A stretch of 64,000 nt of DNA from NCBI GenBank assembly GCA_029194665.1, contig JARFXO010000003.1:434001-498000 (forward strand). Direction: 5' to 3'. This DNA is from Nitrospira sp. (GTDB taxonomy: Bacteria; Nitrospirota; Nitrospiria; Nitrospirales; Nitrospiraceae). Within the stretch, counting starts at the first letter, position 1; every line of letters begins with the position of its first letter. This document shows positions 19,818 through 29,342 of this stretch, piece by piece. The notes under the pieces were generated by a model. The model was not told the DNA's origin, searched no databases, and was given only the letters and a program-made list of their open reading frames with translations. A program made the translations under genes and the position numbers.

Positions 19818-20078
19818 TCTGAATGATCGTGAACGTGATGGATATTTGCTGGCCGGTTAGCAAATTATCGGCAAATATCCTACGCAGCCAGAGGGGGAGA
19901 CTTCAAGCGTGAATTGCCGCAGAAGACAGATGGATGGATGGAACCTTGACGGATGTGACAGCCTCCTAAGGCCTGGGTGTGGCCAATCCGAGATTGCCGA
20001 CAAGAAAGCGAAGGTTTCAAGAACCGCATCTCGGATGTTGGTCTCCCGTACAGAGTGTAGGCAGGCGAAACCCATGGG

Positions 20079-20666
20079 CTATTGTTCTTGGCCTAAACTT
20101 GTGGCCCTGGGTTTCCAATTTCGTGCGAGAAATTGTGCCTGAGCGATTTGAGGCGGCGTCATGGTGCTGGCCAGGCGATCTCGCCATTTCGCTCCGGCTT
20201 CATGGCCGTTGGCCGCCGCCAGGTTGTACCACTGGTAGGCTAGGACGACATCCTTGGGGACTCCCCGTGCCTTTTCATAATATGTGGCGATCATAAACAT
20301 CGCCGGCCCATGCCGCTGGTCCGCGGCAAGGCGGCACCACCGTAGAGCTTCCTGATAGTCCTGGGGCATCCCACGACCGATGTCCGAGAGCACGCAGAGC
20401 CGATAGAATGCACCGACATGTCGTTGGGTGGCCGCCATGCGGTACCACCGAACGGCTTCTCTGTGGTCTTTCGGCAAGGCGGCCTCATATCGCATGCCAA
20501 GATTGTACTGATCCTCGGGGCTTCCTTGTTCTGCGGCTGCCTGTGATTCGTCGATACGGGACACTGTGTCCCTCACGTCGACGTAGGGAGACTTTGGCGG
20601 ATCTATGCATGCCGACAGGGTGCAGAGGACGGTCAGCATGATGAGATTTCCCGAGAAGCGCCCCAT
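20079..20666 (-). CDS. Sel1-repeat lipoprotein B
   Basis: A lipoprotein signal ends in LSAC at about residues 17-20. Four Sel1-like repeats follow (QYNLGMRYEAALPKDHREAV and related). The tail TMTPPQIAQAQFLARNW matches that of the neighbouring Sel1 protein, so the two probably arose by duplication. It likely sits in the periplasm or on the envelope. No promoter is called in the 261-bp gap between the two genes. Confidence 0.82.
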   Translation of the reverse strand: MGRFSGNLIMLTVLCTLSACIDPPKSPYVDVRDTVSRIDESQAAAEQGSPEDQYNLGMRYEAALPKDHREAVRWYRMAATQRHVGAFYRLCVLSDIGRGMPQDYQEALRWCRLAADQRHGPAMFMIATYYEKARGVPKDVVLAYQWYNLAAANGHEAGAKWRDRLASTMTPPQIAQAQFLARNWKPRATSLGQEQ

Positions 20667-20871
20667 AATCCCTTCTCCTTCGACAATGATCCTGCGTCTG
20701 CTGTCTTGCGGCTCTCACTCGACAGGCAGCAACGCAGAGGCCACTCTATCACATCTCGCTCTCTAGAAATCCACCAGACTTAACACACGAGCACCGGCTT
20801 ACCCTTCGGCGCTCCTGTTGATTTCGCTGCAGAGAAGAGATATTTGTTAGCATCGGCAAAAAGGCGAGATC

Positions 20872-21642
20872 TTGGCTCTAGTTGACATCACAAGAAGCGC
20901 TTCCTTCGTCGGAACTTTCTTGCTCGTATCCGCGTTAGCGGCTCAGGCGCAGCAAGCGTTTTCGCCTGCATCCGTCGAGAAGGGTGTGCTCCTGGTAGCC
21001 AGTCCCTCGCTAAGCGATCCGAACTTCCACCAAACCGTCCTGCTCATTATCGAACACGGACGAGGCGGGACAGTCGGTCTTATTCTGAACCGTCCCACGA
21101 ACGTACTCCTGTCCGAAGTCTTGCCGGATTTTACTGTACTGAAGCGCACCCCCTACCGATTGTTTGCCGGTGGACCGGTCAAGCAAACACAGCTGGTCCT
21201 GTTGTTCCGGCTCACGCAAGTCTTGCCTGATACGCGTCAGATCGTCGCCGGAATTTATGTGGGCACACCACGCGTGCTGGAACGCATCGTGACTCAACCT
21301 AAACCGACCGAAACATTTCGAGCGTTTGCCGGATTCGCCGGATGGGCACCTGGACAGCTCGAACATGAAATGCTTGAAGGAGCATGGGGTATCTTGCCGT
21401 CGGATGTGTTCAACATTTTCGACAAAGACCCGGCCACCCTCTGGCCGGACAGCATCACCCGTCTTCAGGCCCCCAAGACTATTTCCCATTCTTCAGGCCC
21501 CCAAGACTATTTCCCATTGGAGCATTTCCAATTGAGTGATTTTGCTGCGTATGGCAAGGGTTGCAGAAGCTGTGCAGAAGCTATATCGTACAAAGCATCC
21601 TCGAACATGGAATCCGAATGGTGGCGCTCTCAGCGATTTTGA
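20872..21642 (+). CDS. YqgE/AlgH-family protein with signal peptide and altered C-terminus
   Basis: The core matches the YqgE/AlgH (DUF179) fold: KGVLLVASPSLSDPNFHQTV, then GTVGLILNRPT and FAGFAGWAPGQLE, then DVFNIFDKDP. Unlike usual YqgE, it has a signal-like N-terminus ending AAQAQ, so it may be periplasmic. It starts at TTG 20872. A 28-bp tandem duplication at 21463-21518 shifts the frame near residue 207. Without it the protein would end after ISHWSISN at about 211 residues; now it runs to 256 with an unrelated tail. Function in this family is unsettled. Confidence 0.82.
   Translation: MALVDITRSASFVGTFLLVSALAAQAQQAFSPASVEKGVLLVASPSLSDPNFHQTVLLIIEHGRGGTVGLILNRPTNVLLSEVLPDFTVLKRTPYRLFAGGPVKQTQLVLLFRLTQVLPDTRQIVAGIYVGTPRVLERIVTQPKPTETFRAFAGFAGWAPGQLEHEMLEGAWGILPSDVFNIFDKDPATLWPDSITRLQAPKTISHSSGPQDYFPLEHFQLSDFAAYGKGCRSCAEAISYKASSNMESEWWRSQRF
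21463..21518 (+). repeat. Perfect 28-bp tandem duplication
   Basis: The unit at 21463-21490 is repeated exactly at 21491-21518. Since 28 is not a multiple of three, the second copy is read in another frame, changing the end of the YqgE-like protein. The exactness suggests a recent event, or a sequencing/assembly artefact. Confidence 0.95.
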
Positions 21643-21970
21643 ATGTAAAACCTGAATCCTCACTGTACTCACAACCCGCGCTACCGATCTTCGGCTGCAT
21701 TCTAAACCATCCATACACTTCCTCGGGATAACTCTAGATCAGGCGACGATCAAAATGATTCGATGATCGCGAAATATGTTTGTAACTTACTGAAAACATA
21801 TGCCTATTTCGAGATGAAGAACATGAAGAAACGGAGAAACTTGATGGTGTAGTTCGAGGGGCATCCGCTTTGCTTGCTTCCGCCTCAGCGACAATTAAAT
21901 CATAAGACAGAAACTCGGTGCGGTGCCATACGGACGCAACCCCATCCGAGCGAGGACTATTGTTGAACTT

Positions 21971-22002
21971 GACGCTCCCCGTAGCTTGCTACGGGGAGCG
22001 TC
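21971..22002. repeat. Perfect 15-bp inverted repeat (hairpin)
   Basis: GACGCTCCCCGTAGC at 21971-21985 pairs exactly with GCTACGGGGAGCGTC at 21988-22002 around a 2-nt spacer. No T-run follows, so it is not a classic terminator. It abuts the decayed TupA-like fragment and may be a REP-type element that marks a recombination junction. Confidence 0.8.
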
Positions 22003-22179
22003 ATTGGCAAGGCGCCTGTCACAGGGAATCGGTTTCGTCCGCATCGATTTGTACAGCACCAATGGGCGGGTCTATTGTGGCGAATTGACCTTAACGCCGG
22101 GGCAGGAATTTTCCAGTTTGGTCCCGACCATTGGGATTTGAAACTCGGAGAGAAGTGGGATCTGACCCTGGACTGCTGA
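22003..22179 (+). pseudogene. Fragment of a TupA-like ATP-grasp gene
   Basis: The frame reads SQGIGFVRIDLY and later CGELTLTPG, matching the C-terminal part of the intact gene at 22513-23451. A frameshift near 22110 is needed to continue into FGPDHWDLKLGEKWDLTLD, which matches the end of that gene. Only about 55 residues remain, with no start, so this is a remnant of a lost paralogue. Confidence 0.75.
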
Positions 22180-22512
22180 GCGCCGAGCCTATCTCATATG
22201 ATTCACTTGCGGTGCTATTCAGAATCATTGGCGGACGAGTTTGCATGGCTGCTTCCTGATCACGACTACTTCAATTTGGGGTCTGGTGCCTATCATCGTG
22301 TGGTGGTATCGCAAGTTATTACTTCTCAATAGCCAAGTAGTAACATCTACTTGCTGATAACAGGCGCCACGTCCAAGTTGCTCACCGCTTGTGCTGGAAA
22401 TATTTAGGGCAAGACCGAAGATCCCTCTTTGGGGGGATGGACATGGCAGTCAAACTGGCGGCAAGTTGCACGCTTCCGAGCTCGGCATGTGTCCAGAGGC
22501 CTAAGGTAGCCA

Positions 22513-23451
22513 TTGAAGCAGCTTACTCAACCAACATGGATCGCTGCGCTTCGTGCCGGGTTACGAGACACCTGGTTGCATGACCTCGTCGATCAATATC
22601 GGACCATCAAGCGCCTGGTCATGCGGCGGTCGGAAGGCGAGGCCATCCTGTTGCAGAGATATGCCCGGATCCATGGCAAACCACTTAGTCTGACGAATCC
22701 TCAGACCTTTACGGAGAAGCTGTTCTGGCGCATGGTCACTTGGAATCGGGGAGCCATGCCCTCACGGTTCCGACGGCTGACCGATAAGTATGCGGTGCGA
22801 GCCCATGTGGCGAGAACAATCGGCAAGGAGTATTTGATCGAGCTCTTATGGCAAGGCGACGACCCACGCACAATCCCGTTTGCCCGGCTCCCGACCGAGT
22901 ATGTGATCAAGCCGAACCACTCTAGTGGAGAGGTGATCATTGTCCGAGGCGAGGCAAATCGCGAGGACATTATCCGTCAGGTGTCGGGGTGGTTGGCCAA
23001 AGATTATTATTGGCAGGCCCGTGAGTATCAATATTATGGGATTCCACCCAGGATCGTGATTGAGGAATACCTGACCAATGAGGATGGGAGTCCACCGCTT
23101 GACTATAAAGTCTATTCTTTTAATGGCGTACCGGAGCTTATTCTTGTTCGTAACCATACACACGATATTTCCCCATTTTTTGACAAGGGATGGAATCTGC
23201 TTGACCTCTCCTGTGAGGAAGGCACACCACGACCCTCGATACCAGAACCGGCGAAACTGGACGAGATGCTGGCGCTTGCCGCAAAACAATCTCTCGGGTT
23301 CGGATTCGTCCGTGTGGATTTCTACAACGTCTTGCGGCGCGTGTATTTTAGCGAGCTGACATTCACCCCAGCTGGAGGGATTCTAAAATTTAGTCCTGAC
23401 AAATGGGATATAAAGCTCGGTGAAAAGTGGAACCTGAGCTTGGATCGCTGA
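22513..23451 (+). CDS. TupA-like ATP-grasp enzyme (cell-surface polysaccharide type)
   Basis: The 312-residue protein matches the TupA-like ATP-grasp family (known from teichuronopeptide and surface-polymer loci). Visible parts include LTDKYAVRAHVARTIG, EYVIKPNHSSGEVIIV for nucleotide binding, PLDYKVYSFNGVPELILV and VRVDFYNV...YFSELTFTPAGG with likely metal ligands. The family is thought to ligate an amino acid or similar group to a polymer or sugar; the substrate here is unknown. It starts at TTG 22513. Decayed relatives flank it on both sides, so it may be the surviving member of a small cluster. Confidence 0.78.
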   Translation: MKQLTQPTWIAALRAGLRDTWLHDLVDQYRTIKRLVMRRSEGEAILLQRYARIHGKPLSLTNPQTFTEKLFWRMVTWNRGAMPSRFRRLTDKYAVRAHVARTIGKEYLIELLWQGDDPRTIPFARLPTEYVIKPNHSSGEVIIVRGEANREDIIRQVSGWLAKDYYWQAREYQYYGIPPRIVIEEYLTNEDGSPPLDYKVYSFNGVPELILVRNHTHDISPFFDKGWNLLDLSCEEGTPRPSIPEPAKLDEMLALAAKQSLGFGFVRVDFYNVLRRVYFSELTFTPAGGILKFSPDKWDIKLGEKWNLSLDR

Positions 23452-23616
23452 GACCTGCATCGAGCTCTGGTTGCTCATCAGGTACTCAGGTATCGTCTCC
23501 TGTTGGTCCGACTCTAAGAGCAACCATCACCATACAGAGTGTGATTGCAGGGGCACCACGGTAGTTAAGGGGGTGCTTCGGCCCTTCTTTAGCCATGACT
23601 GCATCCGACGAGCCAC

Positions 23617-24137
23617 ATGACGTTTGCCGGAAATGTGATTCCTGCGTTCAAGTCGTGTGTGCGTACCGTGACCGAGCTGCATGAGAAAGTTCCCTATGCG
23701 CGTTGTATTGGCTGGGATGTTCCAGTCGATCGAGAGCAGAACCTCCGACTATTGGAATGGAATGCCGGGCACAACGGTCATTCAATTCCTGAAGCCACGC
23801 AAGGACCTTTGACTATAGAGTCTACTGTTTAACCGGAACACTGGAGCAGATTCTTGTTCGCAATCATACGCGACAGCTGTCCCTTTTCTGACACGACATG
23901 GAAGTTTCTCGACTTCTCCGATGAGGTGGGAGTTGTACGACCTTGGGTACAAGAGCCGAAGAATCTTGACGGGATGCTGGCCCTCGCGGTGAAGCTGTCG
24001 GCTGGAGTCTGCCTTGTCCGCGTCGATTTCTACAACGTCAAGGACCTAGTCTATCTAGCGAGTTGACCTTTACTCCTGCAGGGTGGATCATAAAACGTGA
24101 TCCTGAGTTTTGGGATCTGAAGCTTGGAGAGAAATGA
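23617..24137 (+). pseudogene. Decayed ATP-grasp gene(s), chimeric remnant
   Basis: The first part (23617-23829) reads like the C-terminal end of a sugar-transfer-associated ATP-grasp protein (RCIGWDVPVDREQNLRLLEWNA). Next, in shifted frames, come QILVRNHT, FLDFSDEVG, CLVRVDFYNV and ELTFTPAG...WDLKLGEK, all matching the intact TupA-like gene. Several frameshifts and stops interrupt it. It therefore looks like two related genes joined by deletion and then decayed. Confidence 0.7.
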
Positions 24138-24297
24138 GATTTATCGCTGGACCACTGAGAATCAGGCCAATCTTCTTGATTCACCCGTTGATCCAAGGAT
24201 GTGATTGCTTTCTCCCGGAGCATTTAGTCAGAAGCGACCGTGAGATACTCGTCTTGAGTGCTTCGTTCAATCCCTCGAGTCAAGGAATCGATCGATC

Positions 24298-25467
24298 ATG
24301 TCTGGCTTGATTACCCACAGCCTGATTTTGCGCGTGGTAGCTGCTGTACTCAGCTTTACGATCGATGACTATGTCGGTCATGCCAGCGCTGATGGCCAAT
24401 CTGCTGCAGCGTTCCATGATCTCTCAGGACAGGGCCACGAGATTCCAGGTCTTTCGTTCCGAGTATTCATTGATCGAGGGACGAAAGAGGCGGTTAGTGG
24501 ATTTCTCGAACCGACGCAGGCTGATGCGGTTCTCCAGACAGTGATCGAGACGTTCTCCTATTTGAATCAACATCCGCATACCTATCCACGGTTCGATGAA
24601 GCGGTGAGTAAGGGGATGATCGATCGCGTCATCATCCAACCGAGCGTACAGAATCATGAAGGAAAGGCGTTTCCGTTTCTGGTTGTTCGGACGGTAGATC
24701 CTGGTCGGGTCAGGTTATTGATCAGTGCGTCATCGATGAAGGAACAGAGATATCTCGGAGCGGTGGAACGGTTTGCGCCAGCGCTGGCGCGAGAGTTTCA
24801 ATGGGTGGTCAGTAAAGCGGAGACCAGTCAGAAGCCGAAGATAGGCTCCATCGAACGAGACCTTCGTCATACATCGATTCGAACCGACAAGGAGATTCGG
24901 ACCCTCTCCAGTGAGGAGCGAGTACGGTTGCTGCAGCACCTTTTGGAGACGTACCTGCGTACCGTCGACGACCAACAGAGTTTGGGCGGACAGTCCTACT
25001 ACGAGGTCGGCGGCACCATTTTGATTCCACCGAGTCAGCCGGACTCCGCGACGAAGTTTTATGATATTCGAGTCCGAGAAGCCTTGCAGCAAATCGTGCG
25101 AGAACCGTCGTTTCTCGATCGGATGCCGCTCGCCGTGACAAATCTCCTCAATGGAACCATTTGGAATGTAGCGTTCGTCAAAGTCGACCAACGCGATTGG
25201 GCGACAAGAACTAGGGTGCAGCCGGCCGACAAGGCAGTGAGGGTTGGAGAGGTCGGACGGTTGATTCAGCCGGTTGCGATTCTGATCAATCTCCATCGAA
25301 CGGCAGCCCTCGACGATCCCTTTTATGCCGATACGAATGGTCTGCCGATGGGCGCGTTGTCGAGTGGCCAATTGGCGTTGGTCATTGCCAAGGAGATTCA
25401 GCAGAATATCATCGAGAAATCTCAGACCGGTCACGTCGCACAGGATGCCCTCACGGCACCTCGATAG
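24298..25467 (+). CDS. Exported protein of unknown function (389 aa)
   Basis: I do not recognise this protein. A hydrophobic N-terminus (LILRVVAAVLSF) suggests export or a membrane anchor. The rest is mixed helix and strand with no cysteines and no obvious active-site motif; a segment near residues 230-245 (SYYEVGGTILIPPSQPDSA) is the most distinctive. It begins at ATG 24298 and stands alone after the ATP-grasp remnants. Confidence 0.6.
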   Translation: MSGLITHSLILRVVAAVLSFTIDDYVGHASADGQSAAAFHDLSGQGHEIPGLSFRVFIDRGTKEAVSGFLEPTQADAVLQTVIETFSYLNQHPHTYPRFDEAVSKGMIDRVIIQPSVQNHEGKAFPFLVVRTVDPGRVRLLISASSMKEQRYLGAVERFAPALAREFQWVVSKAETSQKPKIGSIERDLRHTSIRTDKEIRTLSSEERVRLLQHLLETYLRTVDDQQSLGGQSYYEVGGTILIPPSQPDSATKFYDIRVREALQQIVREPSFLDRMPLAVTNLLNGTIWNVAFVKVDQRDWATRTRVQPADKAVRVGEVGRLIQPVAILINLHRTAALDDPFYADTNGLPMGALSSGQLALVIAKEIQQNIIEKSQTGHVAQDALTAPR

Positions 25468-25598
25468 TGCCTGCACAGTAACAGCCTCTTCAGATTCCTC
25501 GCTTGTTCTCTCGGTGTTGACTCGTATCAGCTATAGGCTGACAACCATGCTTCCTCTTCCAAGTGTCGTCTGTTCTGATCATCCTTATGGTATAAGTT

Positions 25599-27335
25599 AT
25601 GATCGAACCCTGCCGAATGGCGGGCAAAGAAATAACTATCAAGAGGTTGACGGGCGGTGATTCTTCCAACAGTGAAAGGGTTTTCACCGTGTCTGACGTG
25701 ACAAAGCGCGTTCGGCAGTTTCGACAAATTCTGCTCTGGCCCATGCAACTCACGCCCATCCGTGAGGATGCGGCGATCCAAAAGCACTGGGAACTCTTGC
25801 AGGCCACCAATTCAAGTAATCCCTGGCGGGAGCTTGTCGATGAGTTTACCGGCGATCCTCGTCAGTTCCAGGAACGACATTACAGCGAGTTCGTGACGTT
25901 TCTGCCGTATGTCCAGCGTTTTCTTTATGGTGAAGGAAAGAGAACCAGCTCGGATGTCCATGAAAAGTCTGCCATCCGTGTCTTCCGTCGCAACGATATC
26001 GCTAAGGTGCGGATGGTGTTTCCTGGTCCTCATACGGCGCCTGCGACTTTTACTGTGGCGCACGTTGATCTGTATTTCTTCTACGACATCGATGTGGCGA
26101 TTCTGGTCGTCGAGATCTACGCCGATGATGTACCGCTCTCGCAGGCGCAGAACTCACTCTTTCGTTTTGGCCGATGCTATCCCACCTATTGGGAACCTGA
26201 TGGGCACGGCGGCCATTGCCCCAAGCACGTGGAGTGGCTTTCCTCGGAAGACAGGGTGCTTGCCCTGTCGGACTATGAGCGCCGTGAGAAATATCTCTCG
26301 TTCGTCTGCCGGCATCGGTCCCTCAGTCTCGCTTCGCACTGGGAATTCCTGCTCGAACCGCTGGTGCTCCACCATTCAGAAAAAGCAGGGCCGATTCGTT
26401 ACCGCCAGATCGAGTATCATCTAATGCCGGTCATGGCGTATCTCACTCTGGACGATCCGGGAGCGCTGACTCGGGGAGAGTTCGCACGAGCGGGATTGGC
26501 TGCGGCACCGGGCAGATCCGACCAGTTGCCGTTTTCGGAGCATTATCTCAGTGACTTTGAAGCACGCTATTGTTACGACCGCTATTGGAACGGGCAGGGG
26601 AGGAATCCTACAGGAACCCGTTTCATGTGTACCGGTCGCGTGTTTACGATGGTGGGAGAGGCCGGAGAACCGGCGTTTGAGGACCGCAAGACCAATCTGG
26701 AGCAGTTCCGTCACGAATATTTTCTGATGTTTTTGATCCCGCATTTTCACAAAGCCGCTCTGTTGATGCTGACCAATCGCCTGGTGGAGGCGATGAACCA
26801 GCTCGATCCCACGAAGCTCGACTCGGTCCGGCAGTTCCGCCGCGTCATTCGCCAAACACTCGGCATCTTTCTGCGCTTCACCCATCGCTACTGGTCGCAC
26901 CAGATTTCGGATCATGGACAGGTGAAAGAACTCTATCGGATGATCAGTGAACACTTGGGTACCGGTCGACTCTATGAGGAGCTTCGGTCGGAACTGGAGG
27001 ATATGAGTCAATACCTCGACAGCGAGGCCTTGCGTCGGCAAGGTGAAACGATGGTCCGCCTGACTGTCGTGGCCACAGTCGGCTTGATCGGCGTCGCGAC
27101 AACCGGTGTACTCGGCATGAATCTCTTCGCACTGGGAGAAGAGTCGACGATGATGCGGGTCGTCTATTTCCTGCTGGTCCTGATTCCCGTCGTCGCCGTG
27201 ACGCTCTATACGGTGTTGAAGTCCAGACGTCTGTCCGATTTTCTGGAGACCCTTGCAGCGGAGCATCGGTCGTCCAGAGAGAAACTAACGGCCGTCCTAG
27301 CAGTGTGGAAGACCAAACATGGACGGGATTCCTAA
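25599..27335 (+). CDS. CorA-like membrane protein with long N-terminal domain
   Basis: The last 110 residues look like the end of a CorA-type divalent-metal channel: a long helix (LRRQGETMVRLTVVATVG), a first membrane segment ending in GMN (GVLGMNLF), a short loop and a second membrane segment. The cytoplasmic part (about 480 residues) is longer than usual CorA and not clearly similar to it. The GMN motif is the selectivity motif of the family, so transport of Mg2+ or a related ion is likely. The ATG at 25599 is used; ATG 25620 is an alternative. Confidence 0.72.
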   Translation: MIEPCRMAGKEITIKRLTGGDSSNSERVFTVSDVTKRVRQFRQILLWPMQLTPIREDAAIQKHWELLQATNSSNPWRELVDEFTGDPRQFQERHYSEFVTFLPYVQRFLYGEGKRTSSDVHEKSAIRVFRRNDIAKVRMVFPGPHTAPATFTVAHVDLYFFYDIDVAILVVEIYADDVPLSQAQNSLFRFGRCYPTYWEPDGHGGHCPKHVEWLSSEDRVLALSDYERREKYLSFVCRHRSLSLASHWEFLLEPLVLHHSEKAGPIRYRQIEYHLMPVMAYLTLDDPGALTRGEFARAGLAAAPGRSDQLPFSEHYLSDFEARYCYDRYWNGQGRNPTGTRFMCTGRVFTMVGEAGEPAFEDRKTNLEQFRHEYFLMFLIPHFHKAALLMLTNRLVEAMNQLDPTKLDSVRQFRRVIRQTLGIFLRFTHRYWSHQISDHGQVKELYRMISEHLGTGRLYEELRSELEDMSQYLDSEALRRQGETMVRLTVVATVGLIGVATTGVLGMNLFALGEESTMMRVVYFLLVLIPVVAVTLYTVLKSRRLSDFLETLAAEHRSSREKLTAVLAVWKTKHGRDS

Positions 27336-27508
27336 CCGCAATCGATCTAGCCGAATTCAGAAGGAGCACGATCAGGTTGTGCCAGTCTTTCAAGCTATTT
27401 ATCGGATAAGGTGTCTGGTCGCCTTACAAAGCCAGGCGTCAACCGTCTATAGCAGTGGTTGCTCGCGAATGGATTCCAGAAGTCCTAGCTCGTTCCGGCT
27501 TCGAACGC

Positions 27509-27538
27509 TTGACAGGTTTCGGGTATTTTCAGTAGGAT
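27509..27538 (+). promoter_or_regulatory. Sigma70-like promoter of the pyr operon
   Basis: TTGACA at 27509-27514 and TAGGAT at 27533-27538 are separated by 18 bp. Transcription would start near 27545, just before the PyrR-type hairpin, as expected for an attenuated leader. Confidence 0.7.
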
Positions 27539-27585
27539 GCTGAAACCTTTAATGCTCATCCAGTGAGGTGAGCAAGGAGCCAATC

Positions 27586-28268
<683 letters not shown>

Positions 28269-28281
28269 AGCGGAGGATCCC

Positions 28282-29202
28282 ATGAGTCTCAAGCGCAAAG
28301 ATCTGCTGAGTCTCGCTCCGTTGTCTGTGGATGAGATCATGCTCGTCCTGGACACGACGGATTCCTTCAAGGAGGTGACCGGGCGGGACATCAAAAAAGT
28401 GCCGGCTCTCCGAGGCAAGACCGTCGTGAATCTCTTCTTTGAGCCGAGCACAAGAACCCGCACGTCCTTTGAGCTGGCGGCCAAGCGTCTGAGCGCCGAT
28501 GTGATCAACTTTTCTCCCTCCTCCAGCAGCGTGGTGAAGGGCGAAACACTTCTTGACACCGCTCGGAATATTGAAGCGATGCAGGCGGACATCATCGTCC
28601 TGCGTCACTCCTCGGCCGGAGCTGCTGAAACGCTGGCGAACGGCGTCAAGTCGTCCGTCATCAACGCAGGCGATGGATGGCATGAGCACCCGACGCAAGC
28701 GTTGCTCGACCTGTACACGATCCGGCAACGGGGGATGACTTTCCGTGGATTGCGCGTCGCGATCGTCGGCGATGTGTCGCACAGCCGCGTGGCGCGTTCG
28801 AATATCTATGCGCTCACGAAACTTGGTGCCGAAGTGCGCTTGGTGGGACCGCCGACGATGATACCGCGTGGGGTGGAGAAGTTGGGAGCAAAGGTGTACT
28901 ACGACATGGATGAAGGGCTGCGCGACGTCCACGTCATTATGATGCTTCGGCTGCAGCTGGAGCGGCAGGGACGCGCGCAGTTTCCCACGATTCGCGAGTA
29001 CTCGAGGCTCTACGGCTTGACCGCCGAGCGAGTGCGGCTGGCGGACTCCGGTGCCATCGTCATGCACCCAGGACCGATCAATCGAGGAGTGGAAATCGCC
29101 CCGGATGTGGCCGATAGCTTGTCCTCGGTGATTCTCGATCAAGTGGCGAACGGCGTGGCGGTGCGTATGGGAATTCTGTACCTGATGTCGGGAGCGAACT
29201 AG
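28282..29202 (+). CDS. pyrB: Aspartate carbamoyltransferase catalytic subunit
   Basis: PyrB joins carbamoyl phosphate and aspartate, the committed step of UMP synthesis. The carbamoyl-phosphate loop [12 protein letters not shown] and [14 protein letters not shown] are intact. Length 306 is standard. A GGAGG site precedes ATG 28282. No pyrI regulatory subunit is present; pyrC follows, as in PyrB-PyrC operons. Confidence 0.96.
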   Translation: MSLKRKDLLSLAPLSVDEIMLVLDTTDSFKEVTGRDIKKVPALRGKTVVNLFFEPSTRTRTSFELAAKRLSADVINFSPSSSSVVKGETLLDTARNIEAMQADIIVLRHSSAGAAETLANGVKSSVINAGDGWHEHPTQALLDLYTIRQRGMTFRGLRVAIVGDVSHSRVARSNIYALTKLGAEVRLVGPPTMIPRGVEKLGAKVYYDMDEGLRDVHVIMMLRLQLERQGRAQFPTIREYSRLYGLTAERVRLADSGAIVMHPGPINRGVEIAPDVADSLSSVILDQVANGVAVRMGILYLMSGAN

Positions 29203-29342
29203 CGGAATCTGATGATCGGTTGAACTGATGATTTGTCAATTGAGTGATTGAACAGATCAGTCGTGAATTTGAGCGCAGCCATTCATTACATCAACGGATC
29301 GTCAGATCGACAGATTCTATCAATAGTGGAGAGGAGCCTTCT

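Larger units (their letters stand above)
21643..22512. other. Gene-poor region before the TupA-like gene
   Basis: No intact gene is seen in these 870 bp. It holds a perfect inverted repeat (21971-22002) and a decayed fragment of a TupA-like gene (22003-22179). The remaining sequence is AT-richer than its surroundings and shows no ORF, RNA or promoter that I can support. Confidence 0.6.

Noticed and set aside
26421..27266. 281-codon minus-strand frame opposite the CorA-like gene
   Set aside because: Antisense shadow; CorA motifs on the plus strand are clear.
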